The notes beneath the pieces are model-generated. The model had not been told where the DNA came from, ran no database searches, and saw only the letters and a list, made by a program, of their open reading frames with translations. From contig NW_019776005.1 in assembly GCF_001039355.2 (NCBI RefSeq), forward strand, positions 103,125 to 140,838: DNA of 37,714 bases, given 5' to 3'. This document shows, piece after piece, positions 12,101 to 24,700 of the stretch (position 1 is the first letter of the stretch; each line of letters starts with the position of its first letter). Origin of the DNA: Lingula anatina (Eukaryota; Brachiopoda; Lingulata; Lingulida; Lingulidae). Both the position numbers and the translations under genes were made by a program.

Positions 12101-15100
12101 CCTCCTTAATAATGGTAATGGATTTTATAGCAAGGGCTTCTCAAATTTGTTCTATGGCTACGTGGTCAGCACATGTGTTGTCCCGACTTATTTTGTCTAC
12201 ATATTTTGGGAAAGGTTCTATTAGAAACTGTGTGAGATCATCTTTTTTCTCCTGGGGTAATCTGTTGCCCATTCATTCTTAAAAAGATCAAAACCAAATA
12301 TAATGTACTATAAAACTAGATAAGCACTCTGAGAGTGCAGACCTCTGCCAAGGCAGCAAAGTCTCTACCCAATGCCGTTTCATCCCTAAATTTTCATTCT
12401 ATAATGATGTAGTTTTTTTTATTTTTGATTATTGATTGATTGATTACTGATCCGGATCACCACCAAAAACTAATCATCTGTTCCTTGGCCCACTTCTGAC
12501 AGTTCCTGAAAACTTCACATAATCGGTCCATAACTTTTTTATTGATTGAATATTGATCCGGATCACAACCAAAAACTAATCACTTCTAAGTTAACCCATT
12601 TCTGACCTACCCTGAAAATTCCATAAAAATTTGTCCATAACTTTTTGAGTTATGTTGATGACAAACAGACAAACAAACAAACAAACATGGGGTGAAAACA
12701 TAACTTCCTTGGTGGAGGTAATAAAAAGTAATTTATTTCGAAGCATATTTTACTTTTAAGGTGATGAAAGTTCTTGTTATGGTATTTTATTTTATAACTT
12801 TTTCAAAAGAAAGGTCTTACTCAGCTTTATTAAGTGTGTACAACCGTTCTAATATTAACATCATATTAAAATTTGGTAAACAATATTTAGTGCAGCATTA
12901 TTGAGAGTGTGCTTTGGGAAAAAAGCAGCTTTTTTAATAATTATTTTTAGTACAATAACTAAAAACTAAAATGCACATTTTCTGTAACAGATGTACTTTG
13001 ACCTGCACCAAAAGTTTGTCAAAAACTAGAGGATCAGAGAGGCGATACCGCCTCCGGATATTGTACCACCAGCTGGAGTAAGCACAATCGTACAAAAAAC
13101 CAAAAACAAACAGGAATAACCACCAGTGTTGTGTTTGACAAGCTCTTCAAAATGCAATAAACAAGACAAGAAATATGCCCCCCCCCCCCAAAAAAAAAGC
13201 AAAAGACAGCACAACTTTTATAAAAAATGGTCCGATCAAGCCCAATTTCAAGACAATAGGCTTGTCAGTTTTCTTTGAAATGTGTTATCAGTGTCCCATA
13301 TACACTGAAAGAAAGAAATAGGCCTATCTATGCCAGTTTTGGAAATATAAGGGATAGAAATTTGCAAAGTTCAGTTCATGGTGAAAAGAAAGTCAAAGGT
13401 CAATTTCAAAGTGACAGTTAGATTGCCAGTATATGACTTCCTATTCAAGTTCAAAAGTAACCATGGGTGTATATCTGCTAGTCTTGGAGATAAAAGGGAT
13501 GGAAAAATTGCAAAGTGCAGTTCATCATGAAATGTAAGTCAAAGGTCAATTTCAAGGTCACAGTTAGATTGCCAGTATGTGATTTCCTATTCAAGTTCAA
13601 TGGTAACTATGGGTGTATCTCTGCTAGTTTTGGAGATATAATGGATAGAAAAATTGCAAATTTCAGTGCATGGTGAAAAGTAGGTCAAAGGTCAATTTCA
13701 AGGTCACAGTTAGATTGCCAGTATATGATTTCCTATTCAAGTTCAAAAGTAACTATGGGCGTATCTCTGGGAGGGGGGGGGAGGAGTGTAGTGGCTGGCC
13801 GGGATTGTCCCAGGCTCGGTAGCTCAGTAGGTAAGAGCGGTCGCACGGTTTGCGAGAGTTCCGGGTTCGAGTCCCGGTTGAGCCTTGGTGTTTTCTCCCC
13901 CCAAATCGCTACAACAGTTTACCATCAGTTTTATATAATCTAACTAACAATATTGCAGAAAATGTCAAAAGAACACCTTCATATATGATCTTACTGAGCC
14001 TGTTAACATACCTAAGAATTAAAATTGAGGAAAATCCACATGTGTATGACAATAATCTCACATGTATTTCTTGCAACATGGTTCCCAATGTCTATTTTTT
14101 ATCTTTTAAGTCCTATTTAAAACACACACAGGTGGGGACAACTACGTTACATCACTGCGTCTGGGACACTCAAGCCTCGTTTTCCGGTCATTGAGTGATT
14201 TAATTCAGTCAGTTGCAAGCCTTTATGCAGAACTTAACAAACTTTCTTCTTTGATACCACCTAATAAGCCCCCCTTCCGAGACGTCAGAGATTACGTCTC
14301 CCTTGTCCCTGGATCAACACAGAGAGACGCAGTAGACATAGGCTCATTCCTTGTAACGGTTAAGGACAGCAAAATCCCACTAAATCGACTATCACAGGTG
14401 CAGTACATGGAAGGGGCACTCCGTATTGGAAAAGAGATCATCAACGTTGATAAGGCCAGCACTCAGTCTCTTATGAATTACATGAGCTATCTCATTAAAA
14501 TCAGCACGTTTGCACAAACTTTTGAGTGGGACAGTGTGGTCACTTATGACTATCAATTCAGGAAAAAGCAGGCTAATGATGAAATAGAATGGTCCCAAGA
14601 TGACACCTACCTCATGCAGCTTTTATTATGCCCCAAATAAAACAGACAAAATATCAACAAACCAAAGAATGACCCTACAGGCAGGCCTATTTGTGAACGT
14701 TTTAATGGCTGTAATGGTTGCACTCTCAGGTTTTGCAGGTTCACCCATGCTTGCTTTAAATGCTCATCAAAGTCCCACGCTGAATTTGAACACAAGAACT
14801 CCATGATCACAGAAACAAAAAACTAGAAACTAATGACATTTTTGAGTCTCGCTCAGAGCAAAACTTGAACATTGGGAGCGGGAACTCTTTTTAAACGGCA
14901 TAATTAATGGTTTTTCTATGGTGGATAGTGAAAAAATTGTGCAAAAAAAGAGTAACTGTTAAAAACTCAAAATCAACATATCAATCAGCACATCTGATTG
15001 ACAAAAAAGTAAAGAAGGCATTCAAGAAGGACACTACAAAATTGTTGATGATACATCGCATAAAAAAATTATTAGTGCAATACACGCTGTCCCAAAACAA

Positions 15101-18100
15101 GATGGGGATATCCGCATTATTCATGACTGTAGTCGCCCTGAAAGGCTCAGTGTTAATGATTATGCCACAAATGAGGGAGTCACATATCAATCAGTTCAGG
15201 ATGTTATTCGTAACATTTACCCCGGATGGTATTTAGCTAAAGTGGACTTGTCTCAAGCGTATCGCTCCGTGAACCTTCATCCTAGCAATCTAAAATACAT
15301 GGGATTAAGATGGACTTTTTCCAACGACAATGCAGAAACTACAATCATTGATACGCGCTTGCCGTTTGGGGGGAGAAAGAGTCCAAGTATCTTCAACAGA
15401 CTCACTCAATCAGGGCGCAGAATGATGGAGAAAAAGGGCTTCCCAGTGGTAGTTGCTTATTTAGATGATTTCCTGGTTGCAGGCGCGACCAAAGAAGAAT
15501 GTAGCGACGCATACCAAACACTATTGAAACTATTGCGTACATTGGGATTTCAAATAAACTGGAAGAAGGTGGTCGACCCGTGCCAAAAGTTGACATTCAT
15601 GGGGATAGAGATTAAGACTCTCTCCGGTTTAATGTCCCTTGACCCGAATAAGCAGTCTAACCTTCTCCAGCTACTTCAGAGCTTTAGACATAGAAAGCGA
15701 GCGTCACGTAAACAACTAGAAAAACTAGCAGGACACTTAGCCTGGGCCAGTCATGTAATCCCGTGGGGGAAACTGCATATAGACCTTTTTCATCTTTTGC
15801 GGAAATACGAAGTGCGCATGACAGGAACCGCGCGCCACAGGGGTCATAGTGGTCCTCTGCTGTTTCCAGCATGACAATGCTAGGTGTAGATGATGTACAA
15901 GGTGCGCATATAAAAAGGTCGTAAGAAGCGCGCATTGCTTTCTGTCAAACTAAAAAGGTGGCTGAAGCACAGAAATGCGTAAACTGTAGGCAAGAAACAG
16001 CTATTTGGACGGAGAATTAAGCAATTAAATATTTTCTCTCTCAGTTTAAATACGATGCGCTTTACAACTAGACTTCACCTAAGCGTCCGAGCCTTGGCTG
16101 TACTTTCAATAGTGATGACGAACTTAAGCTTCGGAGTTCTTTTAAATGCTTCCTATAATAAAGATATGCGAAAGAGACTCGTTATTATATATATATAAAA
16201 TAAAAAAAAGCCAGTAGACTCGTACACAGCTTTCAAGAGTGTGGACAGGTGCGCAGGCCTACGTCTTCACAATTTTGTACATGTATATATGCAAGCTGTG
16301 GCGATATCACCTCATGTACCGGCAGTGTCAATTCATTACGATTTTTATGTCTTGTTTGAAGGATATCTTAAGAGATTTTTAAAGTGATAAAATGAAAAGA
16401 TTTTCTGCATTGTTTGACTCGTAGCTACTGTGTATACAGGTAAAACTGACACGCAGATCGTTCGTCGGTGAACTGATTAAATCGTTTGGTACCTGATAAG
16501 GCATCAGGTGTTACTTGTTCAATTGTTCGGTAAGGCGGGCGGCCACAACTACGTTCTTTCCTCTGTAATTAAAACCTTTTAAGNGTAGCAGGGCTCTCCT
16601 ACCCACAATGCAATTTCAATTTCCGGAAAAGATGAAAAAGGCTAATAAGACGGATATATGACTTAATTAATACAACAGCTTCACCGCGGCATAAAAGCTT
16701 ATTGTTTAGCGTCTAGCAGGACATAGCTTGGTGGCATTATCATCTGCTTAACAATAGCCAGATGGCTATCTGGGACAGTCGCCCCCCGGCATTAGTACAA
16801 ACTGACGCTTGCATCACAGGTGGCGGAGCATTCTGCGAGGGCGACTGGACTTACTGTGCTTGGGGCCTAGATTTGCCACCCCTGGAAAATGAGAACATCA
16901 ATGTAAAGGAGCTTGCAATCGTCTTATGGGCTGCTTACCGATGGCATAGAAAAATGGGCCAATCATAAAATGCTCGTTTTAACTGACAATATTGCTACAG
17001 CAAGCATTATTAACAATGGTTCTACCCCATCAAAGACAGCCTTTGCTTTGCTTGAACAACTTGCGTCACTTGCTATCTCATTTAATTTTAGTATAGAAGC
17101 CAAGTTCCTCTCCAGCAAATTTAACATCACAGCTGACGCTTTAAGCCGTCTTCATGAAAGGGGTCAAATAAATCACTTTATCCAATCCATCAGCAAGAGT
17201 GGTTACTATATGCCAGATTATTATCTTCTAAACAACCACGTATCTCACCTCACCTTAAACTATTTATTTCCGCAGATAAACAATCTATCGGTTTCGCTGA
17301 GCAATTGGACAGGGAGCCCTACTTATTGGTCAGAGGTGGGCCCCGGCTACCAAGAGGACATATGCTTCCCATGAGCGCAGCTTCGTTAGTTTTTGTGAAA
17401 GAATCGGCGTGCCGTCAGTACCCGCCAGCAATACTACTATAGCCAGATACGTCGCTTTCCTAGCCAGGGACAAGTCATTCAAAACAGTACAGCAGTATTT
17501 AATATCATCAGAATTCTGCATTTGGATAAGGAATATCCCAACCCACTGGAATCAAACTGGACCATCACTTCACTGTTGAAAGGCGTCAAAAGAAGTAAAG
17601 GCGACACTACGGCCTCAAAATTACCTCTGCAACCCGCGCACCTACTAAAAATCCACAGCATGTTAAACTTTTCTCAACCACAAGATTGTCGCTTCTGGGC
17701 CGCATTACTCATGGGTTTTTTCCGTCTGCTTCGCGTGAGCAACTTAACGTGCACTGGACCGGAAGACTGTAAGTCTATCTGATGATGTGACGTTAGATTC
17801 CAAAAGTCTGGAACTGTCATTGAAATTAAGAAATCAAAAACAATTCAATTTCAACAAAGAACCCATACCGTCGCCCTCCCAAGACTTACAAACAATCCAT
17901 TGTGCCCAACTACAGCATTACTGTCCTTCCTCGCGTTGGCGGGACCTTCATCGGCAGACTCACCTTTATTCAACATGATTCTTAATGGACAGGAATTGAA
18001 ACTTAGTCACCGATTTTTCAGGTCTTCCTTGAAGACTGCGCTATCCACCATTGGACTTTCAGAAACCATGTACAATACCCACAGCCTGCGATGGGGTGGG

Positions 18101-21100
18101 GCTACATGGCTCGCGTCTACAGGAGTGCCATTGTCAATAATAAAAGCAACAGGGGACTGGAAAAGTGACTCGGTTTTTCAATATATCGTACCAGACCCTA
18201 TTTCTATCTCTACTCACTATACCAAACTCTAACCTAACTATGGATGGGTGCATCCCTAGGACTGGATTATTGAGATTTTGTTAATTATTTTATTACTGTA
18301 GATGTAGTAACGTAGCGTAGTTTCGAAGCTATAATAAAAAGCTTCCAACCCACACCTGTGTTGTTGTTTTAAATAGGGCAAATTTTCTGTCCAATTTTTG
18401 ATTAATTATTATTGTTTTCTTTTAGGTTATATTGCCCCCTGTATTGAATGAGCATTTTGAGCACCCCCCCCCCCATCAGGAAAAGTAGCTGGAAGAGGAG
18501 TCAGTAGCTCTGCCTTACCACAAGCCATCATGATGTGGACGAATACTAAGATGCCCCACACTATGCAGGAATTCAGTCCAAACCATTTCTCTCTTCTCTT
18601 GGAGATACATACGGAACATTGAATCACCAATAATAGATGTAGACATTAGCAGTGAACAGGAATCTGATCTAGACCAAGAATGCACCCTTAACAGCAGTGA
18701 TATACCTGAAGAAGAAAACCTTGACCCATTGTCGTGTGGAAAAAAGCTTACAGGGAGGAAATTTGTAACAGAAGCAGAAGTGTTAGAAATACTCCATTCA
18801 GCAGAAGACATACTTACATGCATTCCAGATGATAAAAAGGAAAATGTAATGTTCAAAATAAATAACAAGAAAAACGTAGAGTGTCGTGCCGCTGGCCCTA
18901 GAAGTAATTTCATAGACGATTGTGGGGCTTGGGGTGGGACCCACTCACCCACAACTTACAAAGCCAAGGTAGAGTCTAAATGGATAACTGTCGTTAAATA
19001 GCATGTTCACAAAAGAACTAATGTAAATTTCGTCTTAACCCGGTTATCTCACATCTAGGACGCTGGGATGCAGGGTGCTTCCCTAGGACTGGAGTATTGA
19101 GATTTTGTTAATCATTTTATTACTGTAGATGTAGTGACGTAGCGTAGTTTCGAAGCTATAATAAACCTGTGTTGTTGTTTTAAATAGGGCAAATTTTTTG
19201 TCCAATTTTTGATTAATTATTGTTGTTTTTTTAAGGTTATATTGCCCCCCTGTATTGAATGAGCATTTTGAGCAACCCCCTATCAGGAAAAGTAGCTGGA
19301 AGAGGAGTCAGTAGCTCTGCCTTACCACAAGCCATCATGATGTGGACGAATACTAAGATGCCCCACACTATGCAGGAATTCAGTCCAAACCATTTCTCTC
19401 TTCTCTTGGAGATACATACGGAACATTGAATCACCAATAATAGATGTAGACATTAGCAGTGAACAGGAATCTGATCTAGACCAAGAATGCACCCTTAACA
19501 GCAGTGATATACCTGAAGAAGAAAACCTTGACCCATTGTCGTGTGGAAAAAAGCTTACAGGGAGGAAATTTGTAACAGAAGCAGAAGTGTTAGAAATACT
19601 CCATTCAGCAGAAGACATACTTACATGCATTCCAGATGGTAAAAAGGAAAATGTAATGTTCAAAATAAATAACAAGAAAAATGTAGAGCGTCGTGCCGCT
19701 GGCCTTAGCAGTAATTTCATAGAGGACTGTGGGGCTTGGGGTGGGACCCACTCACCCACAACTTACAAAGCCAAGGTAGAGTCTAAATGGATAACTGTCG
19801 TTAAAAAAGATGGATTGTTTTGTGTATACAGACAAACAAATAAGAAAAGACATGCTGTTCCATAGAACCCCAACCTTCCCAAGTATTACAACTTCACAGA
19901 TACTATACTAGTTCTAAACGCAATCCTGAATACAAAAGAAGGATAACAATGATTGAAGATATGCAACCAGCCATCGCCCTTGTTGAATACATTGGGACAT
20001 AGTAGCGTCCAGTAGCGTCCACGGTAATGCTAAAGTCACAGTAAACCCCTATTACCGCACTTAAGACTACCTCATGGACTGCATAAGTGCTGAACGTGAT
20101 GCCAAACCACGTGAACTTTACAAAAAGCTGGTCCGTGAAGCCGACTCAGAAAACAAAAGACCATCAAATTTGAAACAGATTGCTAATAAAAAGTGTTACG
20201 AAAGAAAAAAGGCTAGCTCTTCGACTTCTGGACCTTCTAATATAGCAAAAGACTTCATTAACTTACACAATTCACTCCATGAACACCCTTTTATTCATAG
20301 TATAAATCACATTAAGAGCAAATCCCCTTGTGTTATGTTGTACACGGATGAGCAGATCGCCGACATCACACAATTCTGCTGCGCTGCTCCCAACATCAGC
20401 ACTACAGTTTTGGGAGTCGACAAAACATACAACCTGGGACAACTTCACGTGACTTCTTTGACATACAAGCACCTAGGATTAATAAGAACCAAGACCCAAG
20501 ACCACCCCATATTTTTAGGACCTATTCTTATCCATGGACAATCAGACTGGAAGACATTTGGGAACTTTTTCAATTCTATCGCAATGGAAATTCCAATAAA
20601 AAATCCAAATTTAGTCATCGGAAGTGATGAAGAAAAAGCAATCAAGAAAGGTGCAAACGTTTGGCCTTGGCAAAAACACTGATCACATTTCTTGTCATCG
20701 ACACATAAAAAACCATGCTGTAAATTTTTTGAAAGATAAAACTGGGGCCAACGAAAAAGAAAGAAACAAAATAATTTCAGCGATATTTGGCCAAAATGGA
20801 CTAATATATTCAGACAATCAAGTCATTTTTTGAAGAAAGGAGCCAGACAGTACTAAGAAATATTGAAAATTTCCCCCAATTTGAAAAACATTATTTAGAG
20901 AATATCCTTCTGCTGTTACAGGAAAACTTCAAAACTAAAGAAAGACACCAAGATTTACCCATTGCATGGACAAACAATATTTGTGAATCAGCAAATCACA
21001 TTATCAAGATGAAAGTAAATTGGCAACCTCAAGATACTATGACTCTGGTTAATTCACTGTATGAAATTGTCAAGGGACAATATTTGGACATGGAGAGAGC

Positions 21101-21735
21101 CTTCATTGGGAGGGGGGAATTTCGACTGGACTCATATTTCGATAGATTCAGTGTAGACAGGTGTGCATGGGCAGGTAAAAGTGCAGAGACAAGGAAAAAA
21201 CACACTCAAAGGTTTTTTAATATGCCCAAAGATAGGCGAAATATGGTTTCTGCCTGTGGGTTGAATTTGATCGGAGGAACATGCAATGGGAAAAAGCCTA
21301 ACCAACGAAAGAGAAAGAGAGCAGATAGAACAGTAACACTTCCAAGGGAGTCAGCATGCAGCAAAATTATCATGTAGGGGTCTTATCAGTGTTTTGGATT
21401 TAGACTTCAGATGTCTCTGAACTGCTTTTTTTAGGTTAATGTCTTCAGAATTTGTCTTGCAGTGATTGTAATTTATATATATTTTTTTGGTTGCTTGATC
21501 TGAACTGAACAGAGTATAATCACTGGTGAAGATTGCAGTAGTATATAGTGGAGTCACTGTCAATACAAAGATTTATGATATATTGTAACAACAGTTTTGT
21601 TTGCTCTGTACTTATTACTTTTTAGTTGCCTGTGCTTTGGTGACTGATCTTAAGATTCCTAGGTCCTAGGGTTAATTGTTTTGAAAAATCAATTGTATGC
21701 ACATCCGACGAACTTAATTTACTTTATAGCCAGTA

Positions 21736-21793
<58 letters not shown>

Positions 21794-24700
21794 TTTATCC
21801 ATGCATTAGTTTGGTCTATTGAACCTTTAGCCCAATGAACCTTTGGACTTTTGCTATATGGCCTCTTCGATATTTATAGATGTAAAAGAAATTTTTCATA
21901 GTTGAGAATATTTATCTCCAGCAAATAAATTCATATGAAAGTAATTTCACATTGTTTCTTGGTCACAATGGGGGTGTGCAAAGGCCCAAGAGCTACTGAA
22001 CTAAACCTACTAACTAGCCTGAGCAAATAAGACGAATCATTTGTCATAAATGCAGTTTAATGATCTCAAAGAAAAATTTCTCTTAATCCACCCGCTATGC
22101 AGTTAACTTAAAGTCATAATAACTCTTCATTTTGGCCAAAAATTGGATTTTCCTGGAGTAAACGGCAATTTTCCCGTACTTACCAATGGTCAGCGACCCC
22201 ATTCCTGCATTCAAAGTTCATCCAGGGTTTTTTTCCTAAACGTACGGTTTTTTGTTAAAATCTCTTAAGAGATTTTAACTGACGGAGCTCTCTCTGACAT
22301 CGCATAGTCACTGTTGACCTACTTAAAACCGCGGGAAAAGCAGACAACAACAACACTATATAAGATTCATGAGATATATTCGTCTTTTTGTTAAAAATAC
22401 ATTAATATCCACAATGTGTGCCGTTCTGGGCTTTTTGTTATCCGACGCACTGTACAAAAACTCGCAACTTACGTCTGCGTCCGCATTAATGCGTTTGGCG
22501 CCATATGTTATTTTGGTCTCGAATGAACGCGAGAATCCGCGTGACACCATTACGTCATTAGCAACGAATGCCTTGATGAAAGCTTCGAAAGCCCTATTGA
22601 CAAGCACAGATTTTAGTTTTACTACAATAACGGCCGTTTTAGTGGTAAAATACAATAGAATATATTTCCATGCGTTGTTTACAATGTATTTCATGCGGAA
22701 TTTTGAATCTCAAAGGAAGAGTTATTATTNNNNNNNNNNNNNNNNNNNNNNNNNNNNNNNNNNNNNNNNNNNNNNNNNNNNNNNNNNNNNNNNNNNNNNN
22801 NNNNNNNNNNNNNNNNNNNNNNNNNNNNNNNNNNNNNNNNNNNNNNNNNNNNNNNNNNNNNNNNNNNNNNNNNNNNNNNNNNNNNNNNNNNNNNNNNNNN
22901 NNNNNNNNNNNNNNNNNNNNNNNNNNNNNNNNNNNNNNNNNNNNNNNNNNNNNNNNNNNNNNNNNNNNNNNNNNNNNNNNNNNNNNNNNNNNNNNNNNNN
23001 NNNNNNNNNNNNNNNNNNNNNNNNNNNNNNNNNNNNNNNNNNNNNNNNNNNNNNNNNNNNNNNNNNNNNNNNNNNNNNNNNNNNNNNNNNNNNNNNNNNN
23101 NNNNNNNNNNNNNNNNNNNNNNNNNNNNNNNNNNNNNNNNNNNNNNNNNNNNNNNNNNNNNNNNNNNNNNNNNNNNNNNNNNNNNNNNNNNNNNNNNNNN
23201 NNNNNNNNNNNNNNNNNNNNNNNNNNNNNNNNNNNNNNNNNNNNNNNNNNNNNNNNNNNNNNNNNNNNNNNNNNNNNNNNNNNNNNNNNNNNNNNNNNNN
23301 NNNNNNNNNNNNNNNNNNNNNNNNNNNNNNNNNNNNNNNNNNNNNNNNNNNNNNNNNNNNNNNNNNNNNNNNNNNNNNNNNNNNNNNNNNNNNNNNNNNN
23401 NNNNNNNNNNNNNNNNNNNNNNNNNNNNNNNNNNNNNNNNNNNNNNNNNNNNNNNNNNNNNNNNNNNNNNNNNNNNNNNNNNNNNNNNNNNNNNNNNNNN
23501 NNNNNNNNNNNNNNNNNNNNNNNNNNNNNNNNNNNNNNNNNNNNNNNNNNNNNNTTAAAGTCATAATAACTCTTCATTTTGGCCAAAAATTGGATTTTCC
23601 TGGAGTAAACGGCAATTTTCCCGTACTTACCAATGGTCAGCGACCCCATTCCTGCATTCAAAGTTAATCCAGGGTTTTTTTCCTAAACGTACGGTTTTTT
23701 GTTAAAATCTCTTAAGAGATTTTAACTGACGGAGCTCTCTCTGACATCGCATAGTCACTGTTGACCTACTTAAAACCGCGGGAAAAGCAGACAACAACAA
23801 CACTATATAAGATTCATGAGATATATTCGTCTTTTTGTTAAAAATACATTAATATCCACAATGTGTGCCGTTCTGGGCTTTTTGTTATCCGACGCACTGT
23901 ACAAAAACTCGCAACTTACGTCTGCGTCCGCATTAATGCGTTTGGCGCCATATGTTATTTTGGTCTCGAATGAACGCGAGAATCCGCGTGACACCATTAC
24001 GTCATTAGCAACGAATGCCTTGATGAAAGCTTCGAAAGCCCTATTGACAAGCACAGATTTTAGTTTTACTACAATAACGGCCGTTTTAGTGGTAAAATAC
24101 AATAGAATATATTTCCATGCGTTGTTTACAATGTATTTCATGCGGAATTTTGAATCTCAAAGGAAGAGTTATTATTGCTTTAAGAACTATTCAATAAATG
24201 CATTCTAAACAGCTCACAGAAATAATAAATTCCATTTTACCACCAAAAGGGTGGCTAATGCATTATTATTGAATTTGTGCTGGCCAACACATAACATGAA
24301 CTCCTTAAACAGCTATATGCACTCACCAATAATATCCTTTTATGCGGGAATGGATTCATAAACTAATTGGCTATATAGTAACAGAAAATTGTCCTTTGCT
24401 GCATTTTGGCAAAAATGAACAGATGTTCTCCCAAGTCCCCTTTGGATTTAATTTTGAGAATGTTAGGTCGACCATTCCATGGGTTTGAAAACCCCTGACC
24501 CAAAACTACTGATTAAAGCTATCCACAGTGCCCATCCACAGCTTCTTATAAACAAAATATATATTCTAAAATGTACCAGATGTTGATACTTCAATAGAAG
24601 CTGGGAGATGGATGCTGGTTACATTATTATGCCTGACAAGAGTGGTTATAAACTATAAATCATCCTTAATTATCCTGAATTCAAGGGCAGAGAGGGATTG

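Larger units (their letters stand above)
14112..18378 (+). mobile_element. Decayed DIRS-type tyrosine-recombinase retrotransposon
   Basis: Order on the plus strand: left terminal repeat, gag-like ORF with zinc-binding motifs, RT, RNase H, tyrosine recombinase, right terminal repeat inverted relative to the left. No integrase or aspartic protease is present, as expected for DIRS elements, which integrate by a tyrosine recombinase. All main catalytic motifs can be read, but the frame is broken by at least six frameshifts or stops and by about 880 bp of foreign sequence. No methyltransferase domain fits in the short RNase H-recombinase spacer. It lies antisense inside intron 3 of the aldo-keto reductase gene. 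Confidence 0.88.

Noticed and set aside
13391-13682. 146-bp period equals nucleosome core length
   Set aside because: Only three units; coincidence is likely, and there is no evidence of phased nucleosomes.
18515-18952. 145-codon minus-strand ORFs at 18515-18952 and 19322-19759
   Set aside because: Antisense shadows of the MULE-like N-terminal region, duplicated because the sense sequence is.
22369-23667. Long ORFs spanning 22369-23667 on both strands
   Set aside because: Most of their length is the N gap.
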